NCBI GenBank assembly: GCA_935421215.2
Contig: OW285236.1
Span: forward strand, 157,396,411 to 157,460,410
DNA from: Melolontha melolontha
Lineage: Eukaryota; Arthropoda; Insecta; Coleoptera; Scarabaeidae
Length of the DNA stretch: 64,000 bases
Reading direction: 5' to 3'
Shown here: positions 35,159 through 46,045 of the stretch, in pieces
How the letters are laid out: the number at the start of each line of letters is the position of its first letter
How positions within the stretch are numbered: position 1 is the first letter of the stretch
Made by a program: the position numbers and the translations under genes
The notes under the pieces: model-generated
The model's database searches: none
What the model saw: the letters and a program-made list of their open reading frames with translations, nothing else
What the model was told of the DNA's origin: nothing

Positions 35159-36220
35159 TTACTTTATTAAATGCTCAAAATGGCCACCATTTACTTCTAA
35201 ACAATAATACAAGCAGTCATTGAAAGCTCTGCTAACATTTCTTAGCATGGTCTCATCAATAGTTCGGAAAGTGTCTCTTATCCTTTGTTTCATATCTTCC
35301 TTTGTTGTTGCGAATGTTTTGTAAACTTGACTTTTAACATAACCCCACATGAAAAAATCTACTTTGTTTAATTCCGGGGAACGGGGTGGCCATTTAACTG
35401 GCCCTCCTCTGCCTATCCATCTTTCAGGTAGCCAGTTATTTAAAAACGTATTGACTACACCGGCATGATGAACTGGCGCTCCGTCATGTAAATACCACAT
35501 CCTTTGCTTGACTTGATTGGGCAAATGTCGTGTTAAATGGGGTAAATGGATCTCTAAAAAATCCAAATAAATTTGAGCAATTACCTTCCCATCAAAAAAA
35601 TGCGGCCCAATCACATAATTTCCTATTATTCCACCCCAAACATTCAAGGACCATCTTGTCTGACTAGTAGTCTTTACATAATGTGGTTGTTCGGTGGAAT
35701 AATAATGAAAGTTATGTCTATTGACAAATCCATTTTTGTGAAATGTCGCTTCGTCAGAAAATAAAACATGATTGAAAAATTGTTTGTCTTGTTTAATTCT
35801 TCCTGAAGCCCATTCACAAAACGTTATTCTTTTTTCAAAATCATCGGGTAATAGCTCTTGCATCATTTGTATGTGGTATGGATGCATCTTGTTTTTGCTC
35901 AGAATTCGTTGGACAACAGTGCGACTTATGTTAGTCTGATGCGAAATTTCTCTACTAGATGTGTGAGGATTTTCTATAACCTTTAACATAACTGTCATCT
36001 CATCATCTGCTGTTATTGCAGTCTTTGTTCTTTCACCTTTTGGATAAGCAACATTTCCAGTTTGTGTAAATCTCAACAATAAACTTTCAAATGCTTCTTT
36101 TCTAGGCTGCCTTCTAAGTGGATATTTTTCATGATATAATCTTGAGGCAAATAAGCAATTTTTTAAACTTTCACCCAGCACAAAAATCATATCTATCAGT
36201 TCTTGATTATCGAAGTTCAT
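35159..36220 (-). CDS. DD41D mariner transposase, intact 353-residue ORF
   Basis: The single ORF runs from ATG 36220 to the stop at 35159 with no lesion. The N-terminal half has a helix-turn-helix (SSREISHQTNISRTVVQRIL, about residues 100-120). The catalytic domain has Asp in FSDEATF, Asp in LHDGAP and Asp in NKVDFFMWG; 41 residues separate the last two, so DD41D. It ends VNGGHFEHLIK, which lies in the left inverted repeat. The length fits the Tc1/mariner superfamily. It is the only full-length undamaged transposase in the window, and its two long repeats are near-identical, so it may still be mobile; activity cannot be judged from sequence. WSDE of relatives is FSDE here. Confidence 0.92.
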   Translation of the reverse strand: MNFDNQELIDMIFVLGESLKNCLFASRLYHEKYPLRRQPRKEAFESLLLRFTQTGNVAYPKGERTKTAITADDEMTVMLKVIENPHTSSREISHQTNISRTVVQRILSKNKMHPYHIQMMQELLPDDFEKRITFCEWASGRIKQDKQFFNHVLFSDEATFHKNGFVNRHNFHYYSTEQPHYVKTTSQTRWSLNVWGGIIGNYVIGPHFFDGKVIAQIYLDFLEIHLPHLTRHLPNQVKQRMWYLHDGAPVHHAGVVNTFLNNWLPERWIGRGGPVKWPPRSPELNKVDFFMWGYVKSQVYKTFATTKEDMKQRIRDTFRTIDETMLRNVSRAFNDCLYYCLEVNGGHFEHLIK

Positions 36221-36307
36221 TTTTGCAACCTAATTTACACGAAATGTAGAGTAGGTATATTAAACTACTTATTCTTGGCAGTAGCATAATAATAAATTAG
36301 AAAATGT

Positions 36308-36465
36308 CACCCCCCCCCCTACTTCTGCCATTGGCCAGTCCGAAATCACCCATATCCCTACTTCTACTATTAATACCGTCGATCTCCAAGTCCCGATATC
36401 ATTCGACGACGAGAAACCAAGGAGAATACTTCGACCTCGCCGCTGAAGATGTTGTTGTGGACCGC
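36308..36465. other. GC-richer patch between mariner 2 gene and right repeat
   Basis: 158 bp with much higher GC than the flanks, starting with a run of C. It lies between the transposase ATG and the inner edge of the right inverted repeat, with no counterpart on the left. Could be captured DNA; its origin is unknown. Confidence 0.4.
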
Positions 36466-37238
36466 ATGTATTATTGTTTAGAAGTAAATGGTGGCCATTT
36501 TGAGCATTTAATAAAGTAACTGTTTTGTAGATATCTAGAAGAAAAGAAATTTATGTTTTCATATTTTACTTAGGGTTAATAAATTTTATAAATTATGTCG
36601 CATTTCGAAATTAATTTATGTAGAATAAGAATTTCATAAAACGGTAATTTCTCTGAAACTATTGGTTTTAGAGGCTATATGGTATATACATAAATTGAAG
36701 GGATTAAGTAGCTTTACAAAATTGTGCAATAATATACAGGGTGTTTCATTTGAAAAAAAAAGTTTTGACCTATTAAAATGTGATGATTTTGTGCCTTCAT
36801 ATTAAACACCCTGTGTATGAAAAAAAAATACTCTTGTGCCATATGTTTAATAAACTCTTTCTCTTTGTAATTAAAAAGAATTTCGCTTTACATGTTATTA
36901 GTAAACTTTTATGAGATACATTTATGATCATGCAATTTTCTCTAAAATTTCATACTTTCCGCAATAATTTGGCAACGCGGTAAAATTTTGTCGAAAAGAT
37001 CTAGTGACTTATGTACACCGTTATACTGATTGCGATAATGTCAAAATATAGCTACCATGCCATTTAAAAAAATATTTCGGTTAAATGCCTCGACTAATCT
37101 GAGCACCCTGTATAGTTAAAATTATTTTACGAATATGCAGTGTTGCATTTGCTACAACTTCCATTTGAAATATTTTTTGATATGTGTTGTAATATTCGAA
37201 ATATTGGACATCCTCGCACTAATGGGCCACCTGTATAT

Positions 37239-39712
37239 TAGGCTGGGTCAAAAAAAAATTTTTCTTCATTTCTTGAGAGGCTCAGTGATAAAAAGGTGCT
37301 AAATGGTATAGCTAATCTGCATATAAAATTTTATTACATTATTTAAAGTTTTACTGCCTCCGGATAGCGATAGAAATTTCAGAAAAAGTAGATTTTTGAC
37401 ATCACTTTAATAATACTTTTTAAGTTACATATCTATACAAGTTTTATGCAAAATAATTCTAAGTATCGGTATATAGAGGTAATCCCGATATACAGGCTGA
37501 TTCATTTTCGGCCCTCACCATGCAGATCTCTCTTATTATTGGAGGTTTAATTATAGGTTTAAATTTGGCAAAGTTGTTAAATTTTGTGTTTGTTATAAAT
37601 CCGTAAATAAAATAGACCTGTGACAAATGACCTTCGTTATTTAAAAATAAACGCGAAAACCCCATTTTCTTCTTTTACCTGTAGCACCGACATTTGGCCT
37701 TGTAGAGAAAAAATAAAAACACATCCTTGTGGCCATTTCTAAACCTCTATCCAGTGGTGTAGCGAGTACAAGATATCTACAATTATAAACAGAACGACAA
37801 CAGCCTCAACGTACCATTTTTCTAGATCTCGACAGAAATTTGGTCGAGAATGGATCATTTACTAAACCGCGTAATGGTCAAGACAACAGGAATTTAAATG
37901 AAAATCGACAAGATATTTTACAAATGGTAAATTAAAAGCGTGTTTTCAAATTTCATGTTAATCTTGTATTTTTATAGATAAATCATAATCCATCAATTTC
38001 TACACGCGAAGTAGCGTTAGAATTAAATTTGTGCCAGTCCAGAGTTTGGAGAACTTTACATAAAAGTAGGTTTAAACCATACAGGATGCATGTTAGTCAC
38101 TCTTTACTGCCTGGAGATAATTTGAGAAGGCTAGAATATTGTAATTGGGTAATGGGAAGGATAGAAAATGACGAAAATTTTTTAAGCAAAATCATCTGGT
38201 CAGATGAAACAAAATTTACAAATTCTGGAATGTTCAACAGAAATACGGAGCACTATTGGGCAGTACAAAATCCCCGACAAAACAGGGCTTGAAGACCACA
38301 ACATCGTTTTGGAATAAACGTTTGGATGGGTATTTTGGCAAATCGTCTCTTAGGACAAGTTATGTATGAAGAACATTTAAATGGAGAAAGATATTTAAAC
38401 ATTTTACGTACATACGTATCTGACGGTCTTGACGACAATATCCCATCAATCAATCAATTACAATATTTATGGTGGCAACAAGATGGCGCACCAGCACACA
38501 ATGCACCTGTTGTTAGAAATTTCTTAAATCAAGAGTTTGCAAACCGTTGGATTGGAAATAGGGGAGTTGTTGAATGGCCTGCGAGATCACCTGATTTAAG
38601 TCCGCTAGATTTTTTTTTATGGGGATATGTTAAAAATAATATTTATAAAGTAGATGCGCCACAAAACATTGAAGAATTACGAGACAGACTTCAAAATGCC
38701 TTCGATGCAGTTCCTAGAAGAACTATACAAAGGGCAGTACAAAATGCCAGAAGACGTGCCCAATTGTGCATTACCGAAGATGGCCAGATAATTGAACATT
38801 TACTGTAATTGTTTATTGTTTACTTTTCTATGTATTTTTATTAATGTTTTTGTTATCTTGTACTCGCTACTGTTGAATTTCGTTTCAAAGAATAAAAAAT
38901 ACTTATCATATCTCGTTTCTCTTCGTTAGTGTATGACATTTTTGTATTATTAATGAACAATAAATGAAATGTTTGACAGATTGAAATTCCATGGCTACCT
39001 AATTTAATCTTATAACATATTCTTTCAAATAAAACCTAATGTCAAAAACTTTAGTCAGCATGTGGTATATGGTTGAAATCAGAAAAAAAAACTCTTTCTG
39101 AAGATGTCTAAATCCAATATGGCGCCTATAAGAAATTAGATAGTTGATGATGGCCAGAAAGAAACGAAACGTCGTATAAAAATTTAGTCGTATAAACTGG
39201 ATAGAGGTTTAGAAATGGCCAAAAGGATGTGTTTTTATTTTTTCTCTACAAGGCCAAATGTCGGTGCTACAGGTAAAAGAAGAAAATAGGGTTTTCGCGT
39301 TTTTTTTTTAAATAACGAAGGTCATTTGTCACAGGTCTATTTTCTTTACGGATTTATAACAAACACAAAATTTAACAACTTTGCCAAATTTAAACCTATA
39401 CTCTATCTCCAATAATAAGAGAGATCCGCATGGTGAGGGCCGAAAATGAATCAGCCTGTATATCGGGATTACCTCTATATACCGATACTTAGAATTATTT
39501 TGCATAAAACTTGTATAGATATGTAACTTAAAAAGTATTATTAAAGTGATGTCAAAAACCTACTTTTTCTGAAATTTCTATCGCTATCCGGAGGCAGTAA
39601 AACTTTAAATAATGTAATAAAATTTTATATGCAGATTAGCTATACCATTTAGCACCTTTTTATCACTGAGCCTCTCAAGAAATGAAGAAAAAATTTTTTT
39701 TTACCCAGCCTA
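37239..39712 (+). mobile_element. Foldback element with DD41D mariner 3 at its centre
   Basis: Outer arms 37239-37490 and 39461-39712 (TAGGCTGGGTCAAAA.. inward) are each about 252 bp. The inner element starts ACAGGCTGATTCATTTTCGG at 37492 and ends with the inverse at 39459, with inner arms to about 37752 and from about 39197. Where outer meets inner the sequence reads CCCGATATACAGG and CCTGTATATCGGG, so the outer arms alone would form a nearly uninterrupted palindrome with a TA at its centre. Confidence 0.8.
37800..38808 (+). pseudogene. DD41D mariner transposase 3, N-terminus lost, with intron
   Basis: Readable from about 37805 (QQPQRTIFLDLDRNLVENGSF) with no start codon: the N-terminal part is missing. 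A 51-bp intron is inferred at 37927-37977 (GTAAATTA..TTTTTATAG); joining ..CAAATG to ATAAAT.. restores the frame that otherwise stops at once. Then NLCQSRVWRTLHK, WSDETKF (first Asp), WWQQDGAPAH (second Asp) and LSPLDFFLWGY (third Asp), with 41 residues between the last two. One TGA at 38290-38292 is the only other lesion, and the protein ends DGQIIEHLL at 38808. It is closer to mariner 1 than to mariner 2 in the C-terminal half by eye. Confidence 0.85.
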
Positions 39713-39839
39713 CTGTATATCCATATATATATATTTTATATCCTTGATAAAGGCATCATTGCCGAAACATGTAGGGTTGTTTTAAGTATATATACTTTGG
39801 AGTAAAGCCAGACCTTTAATCGCCAACTGATTGAATTTA

Positions 39840-39842
<3 letters not shown>
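39655..39842. repeat. Duplicated block (copy 1)
   Basis: Joins the right end of the outer foldback arm to the right arm of the family-5 PLE-type palindrome. It is repeated almost exactly at 40157-40342. Contains a hammerhead-like structure at 39740-39777. Confidence 0.9.
39740..39777 (+). ncRNA. Hammerhead-ribozyme-like structure (family 5)
   Basis: Helix I ATCC/GGGT (39740-39743, 39774-39777; one G-U), core TTGATAA (39744-39750), extra A, helix II GGC/GCC (39752-39754, 39761-39763), GAA, palindrome ACATGT (39767-39772), then A. A second copy lies at 40240-40277. Confidence 0.45.
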
Positions 39843-39891
<49 letters not shown>

Positions 39892-40156
39892 ATTAATAGA
39901 TCATTTTCACGTTACTATATTGTTATTTAATATAACTCAACACAGCCAGATGTCTTGTTTTTTCATATGTAACGGTCCTTCCCAAATTTGTCCTTAGAAT
40001 ATCAATAGAGTTTAGTTTTTACAATATACGACCATACTTTCCGATTATTTGCATTTTTTAACCATTTGTAATTGAAAAAAAAAAAAAAAAAAATTTAAAA
40101 ATTTAAAATAATAGCGGTCGGTGTGTATTGCTAGCCATGTTACCATTCTAGTATAC
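39843..40156. repeat. (TA)n array plus a truncated PLE 3' segment
   Basis: (TA)n to about 39888, then 39889-40090 repeats 43713-43913 (TAATAGATCATTTTCACG.. to a poly-A run). 40108-40156 repeats 45110-45160 (ATAGCGGTCGGTGTGTATTG..). Confidence 0.85.
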
Positions 40157-40339
40157 TTTTTATCACTGAGCCTCTCAAGAAATGAAGAAAAAATTTTTTT
40201 TGACCCAGCCTACTGTGTATCCATATATATATATTTTATATCCTTGATAAAGGCATCATTGCCGAAACATGTAGGGTTGTTTTAAGTATATATACTTTGG
40301 AGTAAAGCCAGACCTTTAATCGCCAACTGATTGAATTTA

Positions 40340-40342
<3 letters not shown>
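40157..40342. repeat. Duplicated block (copy 2)
   Basis: Near-identical to 39655-39842, in the same orientation, and followed by (TA)n to about 40405. Confidence 0.9.
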
Positions 40343-40406
<64 letters not shown>

Positions 40407-40407
<1 letters not shown>

Positions 40408-40681
40408 ACTTCGTGACCTTGGTATGATATGGTAAACCTAATCAGTAGGCGATTAAAGGTCTGTATATTACTTCAAAATATATGTATTTAAAAAACTCTA
40501 CATGTTTCGGCTGTATACGCCTTTATCAAGAGAATACAAAATATGAATGACAGGATATCTATGTCATTCATATTTTGTATTCTCTTGATAAAGGCGTATA
40601 CAGCCGAAACATGTAGAGTTTTTTAAATACATATATTTTGAAGTAATATACAGACCTTTAATCGCCTACTGATTAGGTTTA

Positions 40682-40741
<60 letters not shown>
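40407..40741. repeat. Inverted pair of PLE-type ends (family 6) with two hammerhead-like cores
   Basis: Arms 40430-40553 and 40563-40684 face each other; the right arm runs into (TA)n (40685-40740). The plus-strand core at 40581-40618 reads: helix I CTC/GAG, TTGATAA, extra A, GGC/GCC, GAA, palindrome ACATGT, A. The minus-strand copy is at 40534-40497. Confidence 0.85.
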
Positions 40742-40745
<4 letters not shown>

Positions 40746-40850
40746 TGCTATCTACAATTACAATGCAAATTTTTAAGAAATTTTTATTTTAAAATTTCGT
40801 TATAAGGTGGGACTCGAACCCACGACCCAAGAGGGGACGGCATGTTCGGA
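40741..40850 (-). repeat. tRNA-like SINE fragment
   Basis: On the minus strand a perfect T arm, GTGGG/CCCAC around TTCGAGT (40824-40808), is preceded by sequence that does not form the rest of a tRNA. Probably a 5'-truncated tRNA-derived SINE. Confidence 0.5.
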
Positions 40851-42804
40851 TTATAATAAACATGTTCATTTTATTTTATTACTTATATTTTTTACACTTC
40901 ATGTTTATTTTTCCATAGCGGTATAAATTATTTAAACATTCAGTATTAGAAATATATTTAATACTACGATAAAACAAAAGAAAGCTATTACTTCCATTTA
41001 TAAAGAGTTTATTCATTTATCTGTTTGTTTGTACATGCATTTAGTTAATAATTTAAATTGTCAAGGGATTAGGTAAATATCACGTTTTAGTTTATAATTG
41101 TGAGTAACTTAGGATTTTTTATGCTATTCCAAGCAAGATTATATGTACATTTTTATTGCCGTACCTTTGTTACTGCTTATTTCTTATTGTAATGAAATGA
41201 ATTTGCCATTACAAACATTTCCAATATGTTTATATAGATAGTTTGCTAATCAAATCAGGCGTAGGGCTTTTCCGTTTTGACCCCGTAATGTATGCTTAGT
41301 CATTGTTATTACTTTAATTTTATTGCTGTTCATCCATTTGCGGTCTCTTTGAAAACGCCTATCGAGTATACCTTAAACCATTTTATTTGTAAGAAAATTA
41401 GTTCTGTATTCACTTCCAACGAGAGAACATCTCTTACATACACATCAATTAACATTATTTCTATATAATACTAGTTCATAATGTAAATCAAATAAACAAC
41501 AAAGTACATAAGTGTTTTTAATATAATATATTAAAACAATAGTCCTCATGGCTTTACTACAACCCGTGATTCAAAAGAAAAGAAGTGAAAAAACCTAGCG
41601 TACAAGAAATCTACAGCTGTGGTTGTAATGCGGAACAGTCGTTACTATTGTGAACGTAAAGGGCTGCTGTGATTTTTTTTGCACGTTCTTCGAAGTTAAA
41701 ATATGTTGGCAGTGTGTCATAACAGGGAGCACATAAGGGCCGTTGAATTATTTATTTTCTTAAGGCCATTTAATAGTATTTACTTAATCAGGAGCATTAT
41801 GGACTATTTCCTGTTTTTCATGCTGCAACTATATTACAAAAGAACTAGAAATATAGCTTAATTTGAAAATAAAAACAATTTCTACTGAACATATTCTGTT
41901 ATTTTATTTTTTTCATAACTGCAGTTACTATATTTCATAATTCCAAAGATGGCATATCTAATGCTATTGATGCGCATTTCGTTACATATTTATTAATAAA
42001 TATGGTGCATTCTTACCATTTTGTTTGTTTACAAGTACACGAGTATTTCTACTTAAATAATGACAAAATTTGTTTTTAATTTCATACTTCTGTAGTTCAA
42101 GTTCGTTTTTAAACCGAATATTTCATTCATAGATTGAATTAAATTATAATGTATTTTCAATATAAATACTCTTAATCATAATCCAAGTAGGGATACTTTT
42201 GAAGATTTACCCGCTAATATAGTTTTAGCCTCACGAGTTTTAACTTCATTTTGAATTACCTGCTATGTTTGAATATGCGAAACTAATGTAAAGCATAGTT
42301 AAACCTTTGTATATTAGTAATTGTATGGAGTATATGTTCTTCCCTATAAAATTCTCTAACTTTATTTTCTTAATAATACTATCGTCTGTATTTCTTTAAT
42401 AAACTCGATTCATTGGTACATTTCCAAGCATTTTTCTACAAAATTTTGTATGCTTGTGTAATACCTTTGTTGATTACTTTTTACTTCAGTCATGTTATTC
42501 GTGCTTATATTTATATTTCTGTCCCTCATAATGTGTTCTGTTCTGCCTTAGTGTCACCTAGAGGTTTAATGTTTAATGTTTATCATACATACATATGCTA
42601 TGTATTCCATAAACCTCTTGTGCTGTTGTATCCCTAAAAATCGTATTCATTTAATGGCTTTAGATTCCCATTTTTTATATACAATTTCTGTCTGTTTGTT
42701 TAATAGTGAATTGGGCATAGCAATCGATATCTTGCACGCCGTGATTGTTTGCGTGTAAAGTTTTCCCTTAGCACATCCAATCATATGTTTCATATTGTGT
42801 GTTT
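40851..42804. other. AT-rich DNA without recognisable genes
   Basis: Only uninformative ORFs of 60-74 codons near 42413-42758. Confidence 0.55.
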
Positions 42805-42859
42805 TAAAGTATTAAACTTAAATAAAACACCTTATATTTTCACAAAACAATAGTATATT

Positions 42860-42906
42860 TAACTATATGTACATTTCATGTGCACTGCACACATCATCAG
42901 TAGTTA
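42860..42906 (-). ncRNA. Hammerhead-ribozyme-like structure, best conserved (family 7)
   Basis: Minus strand: helix I TAACTA/TAGTTA (6 perfect pairs), core CTGATGA identical to the ribozyme consensus, one extra T, helix II GTGTGC/GCACAT (first pair G-U) with a 3-nt loop, GAA, 8-nt palindrome ATGTACAT, then A. The expected cleavage point would be after that A. Confidence 0.6.
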
Positions 42907-43384
42907 CTATTTAAACGTATTATTTCCGAGTACATGTATAGTAAAAATATCTATTTTTGGGTAGGGGTGTAAAATTTTTTTTTGTTTTTTTTTTGGGTAG
43001 GGGTTTAAAAATTTTTTTTTTTTTTTTTTTCCAAATGGTTAAAAAATGCAAATAATCGGAAAGTATGGTCGTATATTGTAAAAACTAAACTCTATTGAAA
43101 TTCTAAGAAGGACAAATTTGGGAAGGACCGTTACATATGAAAAACAAGACATCTGGCTGTGTTGAGTTATATTAACAATATTAATTAACAATATAGTAAC
43201 TTGAAAAGGATCTATTAATTATTAGATATTGTTGGTATACAATTTAAAAGTTTATTATTACTAGGTGACATGTCATTGTTAAGGAGGTAATTTTTGTATT
43301 TTTTCATATGTATGGCTTCCCACGTGTCTAAATTTCTGCTGTTACATTTTTTAATTAATTTTACATTATCTAAGCTGGACAAGT

Positions 43385-43716
43385 GAGTTAAACCAGTTTA
43401 TCCGTATTATTACGAGAATCAAAACAGTACATCTAGATATTCAATTTTTAAAAACCTGTATTAAGTCCAAATTATTTCCCAAGTTTATTAAAAAACTTCA
43501 CAATGTAGATAAATCAGCATTAGCCCTACATCATTTAGATACCGGACATAATTTCAGCTTAGATAATGTAAAATTAATTAAAAAATGTAACAGCAGAAAT
43601 TTAGACATGTGGGAAGCCATACATATGAAAAAATACAAAAATTACCTCCTTAACAATGACATGTCACCTATTAATAATAAACTTTTAAATTGTATACCAA
43701 CAATATCTAATAATTA
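43385..43716 (+). pseudogene. Internally deleted PLE coding remnant
   Basis: One reading frame runs LDIQFLKTCIKSKLFPKFIK (N-terminal PLE-type motif) directly into LALHHLDTGHNFSLDNVKLI and MWEAIHMKKYKNYLLNNDMS (end of the endonuclease domain, conserved His), ending at a stop near 43716. The entire RT is absent, so this is a deletion derivative that keeps both ends. Confidence 0.7.
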
Positions 43717-44011
43717 ATAGATCATTTTCACGTTACTATATTGTTATTTAATATAACTCAACACAGCCAGATGTCTTGTTTTTTCATATGTAACGGTCCT
43801 TCCCAAATTTGTCCTTCTTAGAATATCAATAGAGTTTAGTTTTTACAATATATGACCATACTTTCCGATTATTTGCATTTTTTAACCATTTGTAATTGAA
43901 AAAAAAAAAAAAAAAAATTTACGCCCCTACCCAAAAAAAAAATTTTTACACCCCTACCCAAAAATAGATATTTTTACTATACATGTACTCGGAAATAATA
44001 CGTTTAAATAG

Positions 44012-44058
44012 TAACTACTGATGATGTGTGCAGTGCACATGAAATATACATATAGTTA
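44012..44058 (+). ncRNA. Hammerhead-ribozyme-like structure (family 7, right arm)
   Basis: As at 42860-42906 but on the plus strand. Core CTGATGA at 44018-44024, helix II 44026-44040, GAAA at 44041-44044. The helix III palindrome has one change (ATATACAT), weakening its self-complementarity. Confidence 0.55.
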
Positions 44059-44105
44059 AATATACTATTGTTTTGTGATAATATAAGGTGTTTTATTTAA
44101 GATTA

Positions 44106-45729
44106 ATAGTGTAATAATTTCACAAGTGCTCAACATATACTACTACTGTTTTAAAGTACATTGAGATAGTTTTGTCTAGCGATTGTTTTCCGCACTGCTA
44201 TGTTATAAGTTTAGTTTGTGTGTTCATTTCATGTTGGCTTTTCTGTTGGAATGGATTCGTTCCTTTTATCTTCGTTTTTCATTGAGGATCATATTCTTTA
44301 TTTCATTTTCTTAGGTTTCGTCGGTACATGTGTTCAAATCCTTAACTATCCCTTGCGCGACCTTTTTGGATCTCGATGAATTGGACTAATATTTTCATTT
44401 CAGTTTTTTCTTCCAAACTTTGAGTGCGTTCTTTTTACTGTATATGGTGTTTTATTGTAGCAATTTAGTTCGATAATTTTTGTGATTTATCGATTCCCTA
44501 TTAATTTTTAAAGTTTCTTTGGTTCTTCTAAGTCAAAGGTATATTTTAATATTTTATTAATTTTATAATTTATTAATATTTTAATATTTCTTTTATATTA
44601 TTCTCTATCTTGAAGACATTTTATAACTTTTATTAATTCCTTTTCTTTTTATTTTAGAACTGCTAGTGTTTGTTAGAGTTAGAACTAATTTGTATAAAAT
44701 TCCATGTTTATGAATTTTTAATATCTATTTAGCTGTACAGTTGAAAGTAACTTTACTTGGGCCGAAGCACCTAATTACTAACAAATCTTGAAACAACGTA
44801 CACTGCACCACCAATTCATGGTAACTCATTGGGGATTTCCTGTTCTGGTAGAGATATTGTCAGCGACTTCGGATTTGGTATGGACTCCGGGGTCAGGAAA
44901 CTTTATGTATTTTTTTTTGTATGTATTAGTCTGTTACCTTTCTTTATTATGTATAGAAACATAGTAAATCTTGAATATTAAAAGTAATTAACGTTCCTTT
45001 TTTCACAATTAGTTTAAACCTTTTCTTTAAAACTTTTCTTAATTAATTTCTATTGAATTAGCTTATTATACGATTTGCGTAATGAATTTTCGAAGAAATT
45101 AACAATTAAAATAATAGCGGTCGGTGTGTATTGCTAGCCATGTTACCATTCTAGTATACCGCACGGCTCTAGTTGGAACGAGCCTATCATGTTACTACTC
45201 CAAAGGCCTGGAAGGCTAGCGTAGACTATTGTTATTATTAACAATTAACATTTTGTTTTAATTATGGCATTTATCATCTAGTATTGTGTAGTTGATTAGA
45301 AGCTATATGTCGAAATATTAATTTCTCGTAACGAGCAAGTTACAGATTTTTTACTGTAGTGTATTGTAATACCAACGATCGGTTTTTCATTCGTTTATCA
45401 ACAACTCTTTCCGACGCTCTGGTATACAGGGTGCTGCTTATAAATTTCAAAAAGACAGAGCACTTTATTTTGACAACCGACATGACTGTCTTCAACTGAG
45501 CTGACTGCCAAACAGGACAGTATTAGAATCCACTCCAGCGTTGGTTTCGTTTGTTTGTTTTTTTGTTGTTTCTTATTTCGTGTATGTCTGTTACAATAAA
45601 GCATACTAAACCGGGCCGAATACTATTGCCACTTAATACAAATAGATTGTTTGTATTGAAATTCTGAAAAGCTGCCATATATTCACATCGGTCTATATTT
45701 GTCAACAAAATGATTTAAAAAAGAATAAT
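44106..45729. other. AT-rich DNA with repeat scraps
   Basis: Contains the 50-bp block shared with 40108-40156 (45110-45160) and a mariner-like end TATACAGGGTGCTGC at 45421. No partner end was found. Confidence 0.5.
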
Positions 45730-46045
45730 ATCTAGAGAACGGACATTCTTACCACATGACTAAGTTCTCCGAATCAATAGCCGTTGTCAATTGTTAACGC
45801 TGCGAAAATCAGGTGTCCGAGAAAGTCAAACACAAATACTTCATTGAATTACGCCGGGATGTACTCAGCAAAGTTTATAAACATTTCGAGATGCCGATTG
45901 CGTTTAATGGATATTTATCCTCCGACTACAATAGGTGTGTTGTCATTGTAATCGCAGCGGACCAGATGGTCGGGAAAGACTAACAAATACTTCATTGAAT
46001 TACGCCGAGTCATGTGGCAAGAATGTCCATTCTCTAAATTAATAC
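45730..46045. mobile_element. MITE-like element with about 33-bp inverted ends
   Basis: TAGAGAACGGACATTCTTAC.. at 45733 is matched in inverse by ..AAGAATGTCCATTCTCTA at 46042. A direct repeat (AAATACTTCATTGAATTACG) occurs at 45834 and 45987. No ORF. Confidence 0.65.

Larger units (their letters stand above)
34444..37235 (-). mobile_element. DD41D mariner 2 with about 768-bp inverted repeats
   Basis: Inverted repeats 34446-35213 and 36466-37233 are near-identical and flanked by TA. They contain further mariner-like ends at mirrored positions: ACAGAGTGCTCAGATTAG (34566) against its inverse ending at 37108, and ACACAGGCTGTTTAATATG (34858) against 36815. The right repeat carries an untranslated copy of the last 16 codons of the transposase. 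The core is the intact gene at 35159-36220. Confidence 0.88.
42805..44105. repeat. Inverted pair of PLE 3' ends (family 7), about 560-bp arms
   Basis: Arms of about 42805-43380 and 43545-44105 are inverted copies that include endonuclease-end coding sequence, poly-A, and the hammerhead-like structure. The middle 165 bp holds N-terminal-type PLE coding sequence. PLEs are known for adjoining inverted partial copies. Confidence 0.85.

Noticed and set aside
39160..39185. Further hammerhead-like site (TTGATGATGGCC..CGAAACG)
   Set aside because: Helix II does not pair and helix I is not evident, so it was not counted.
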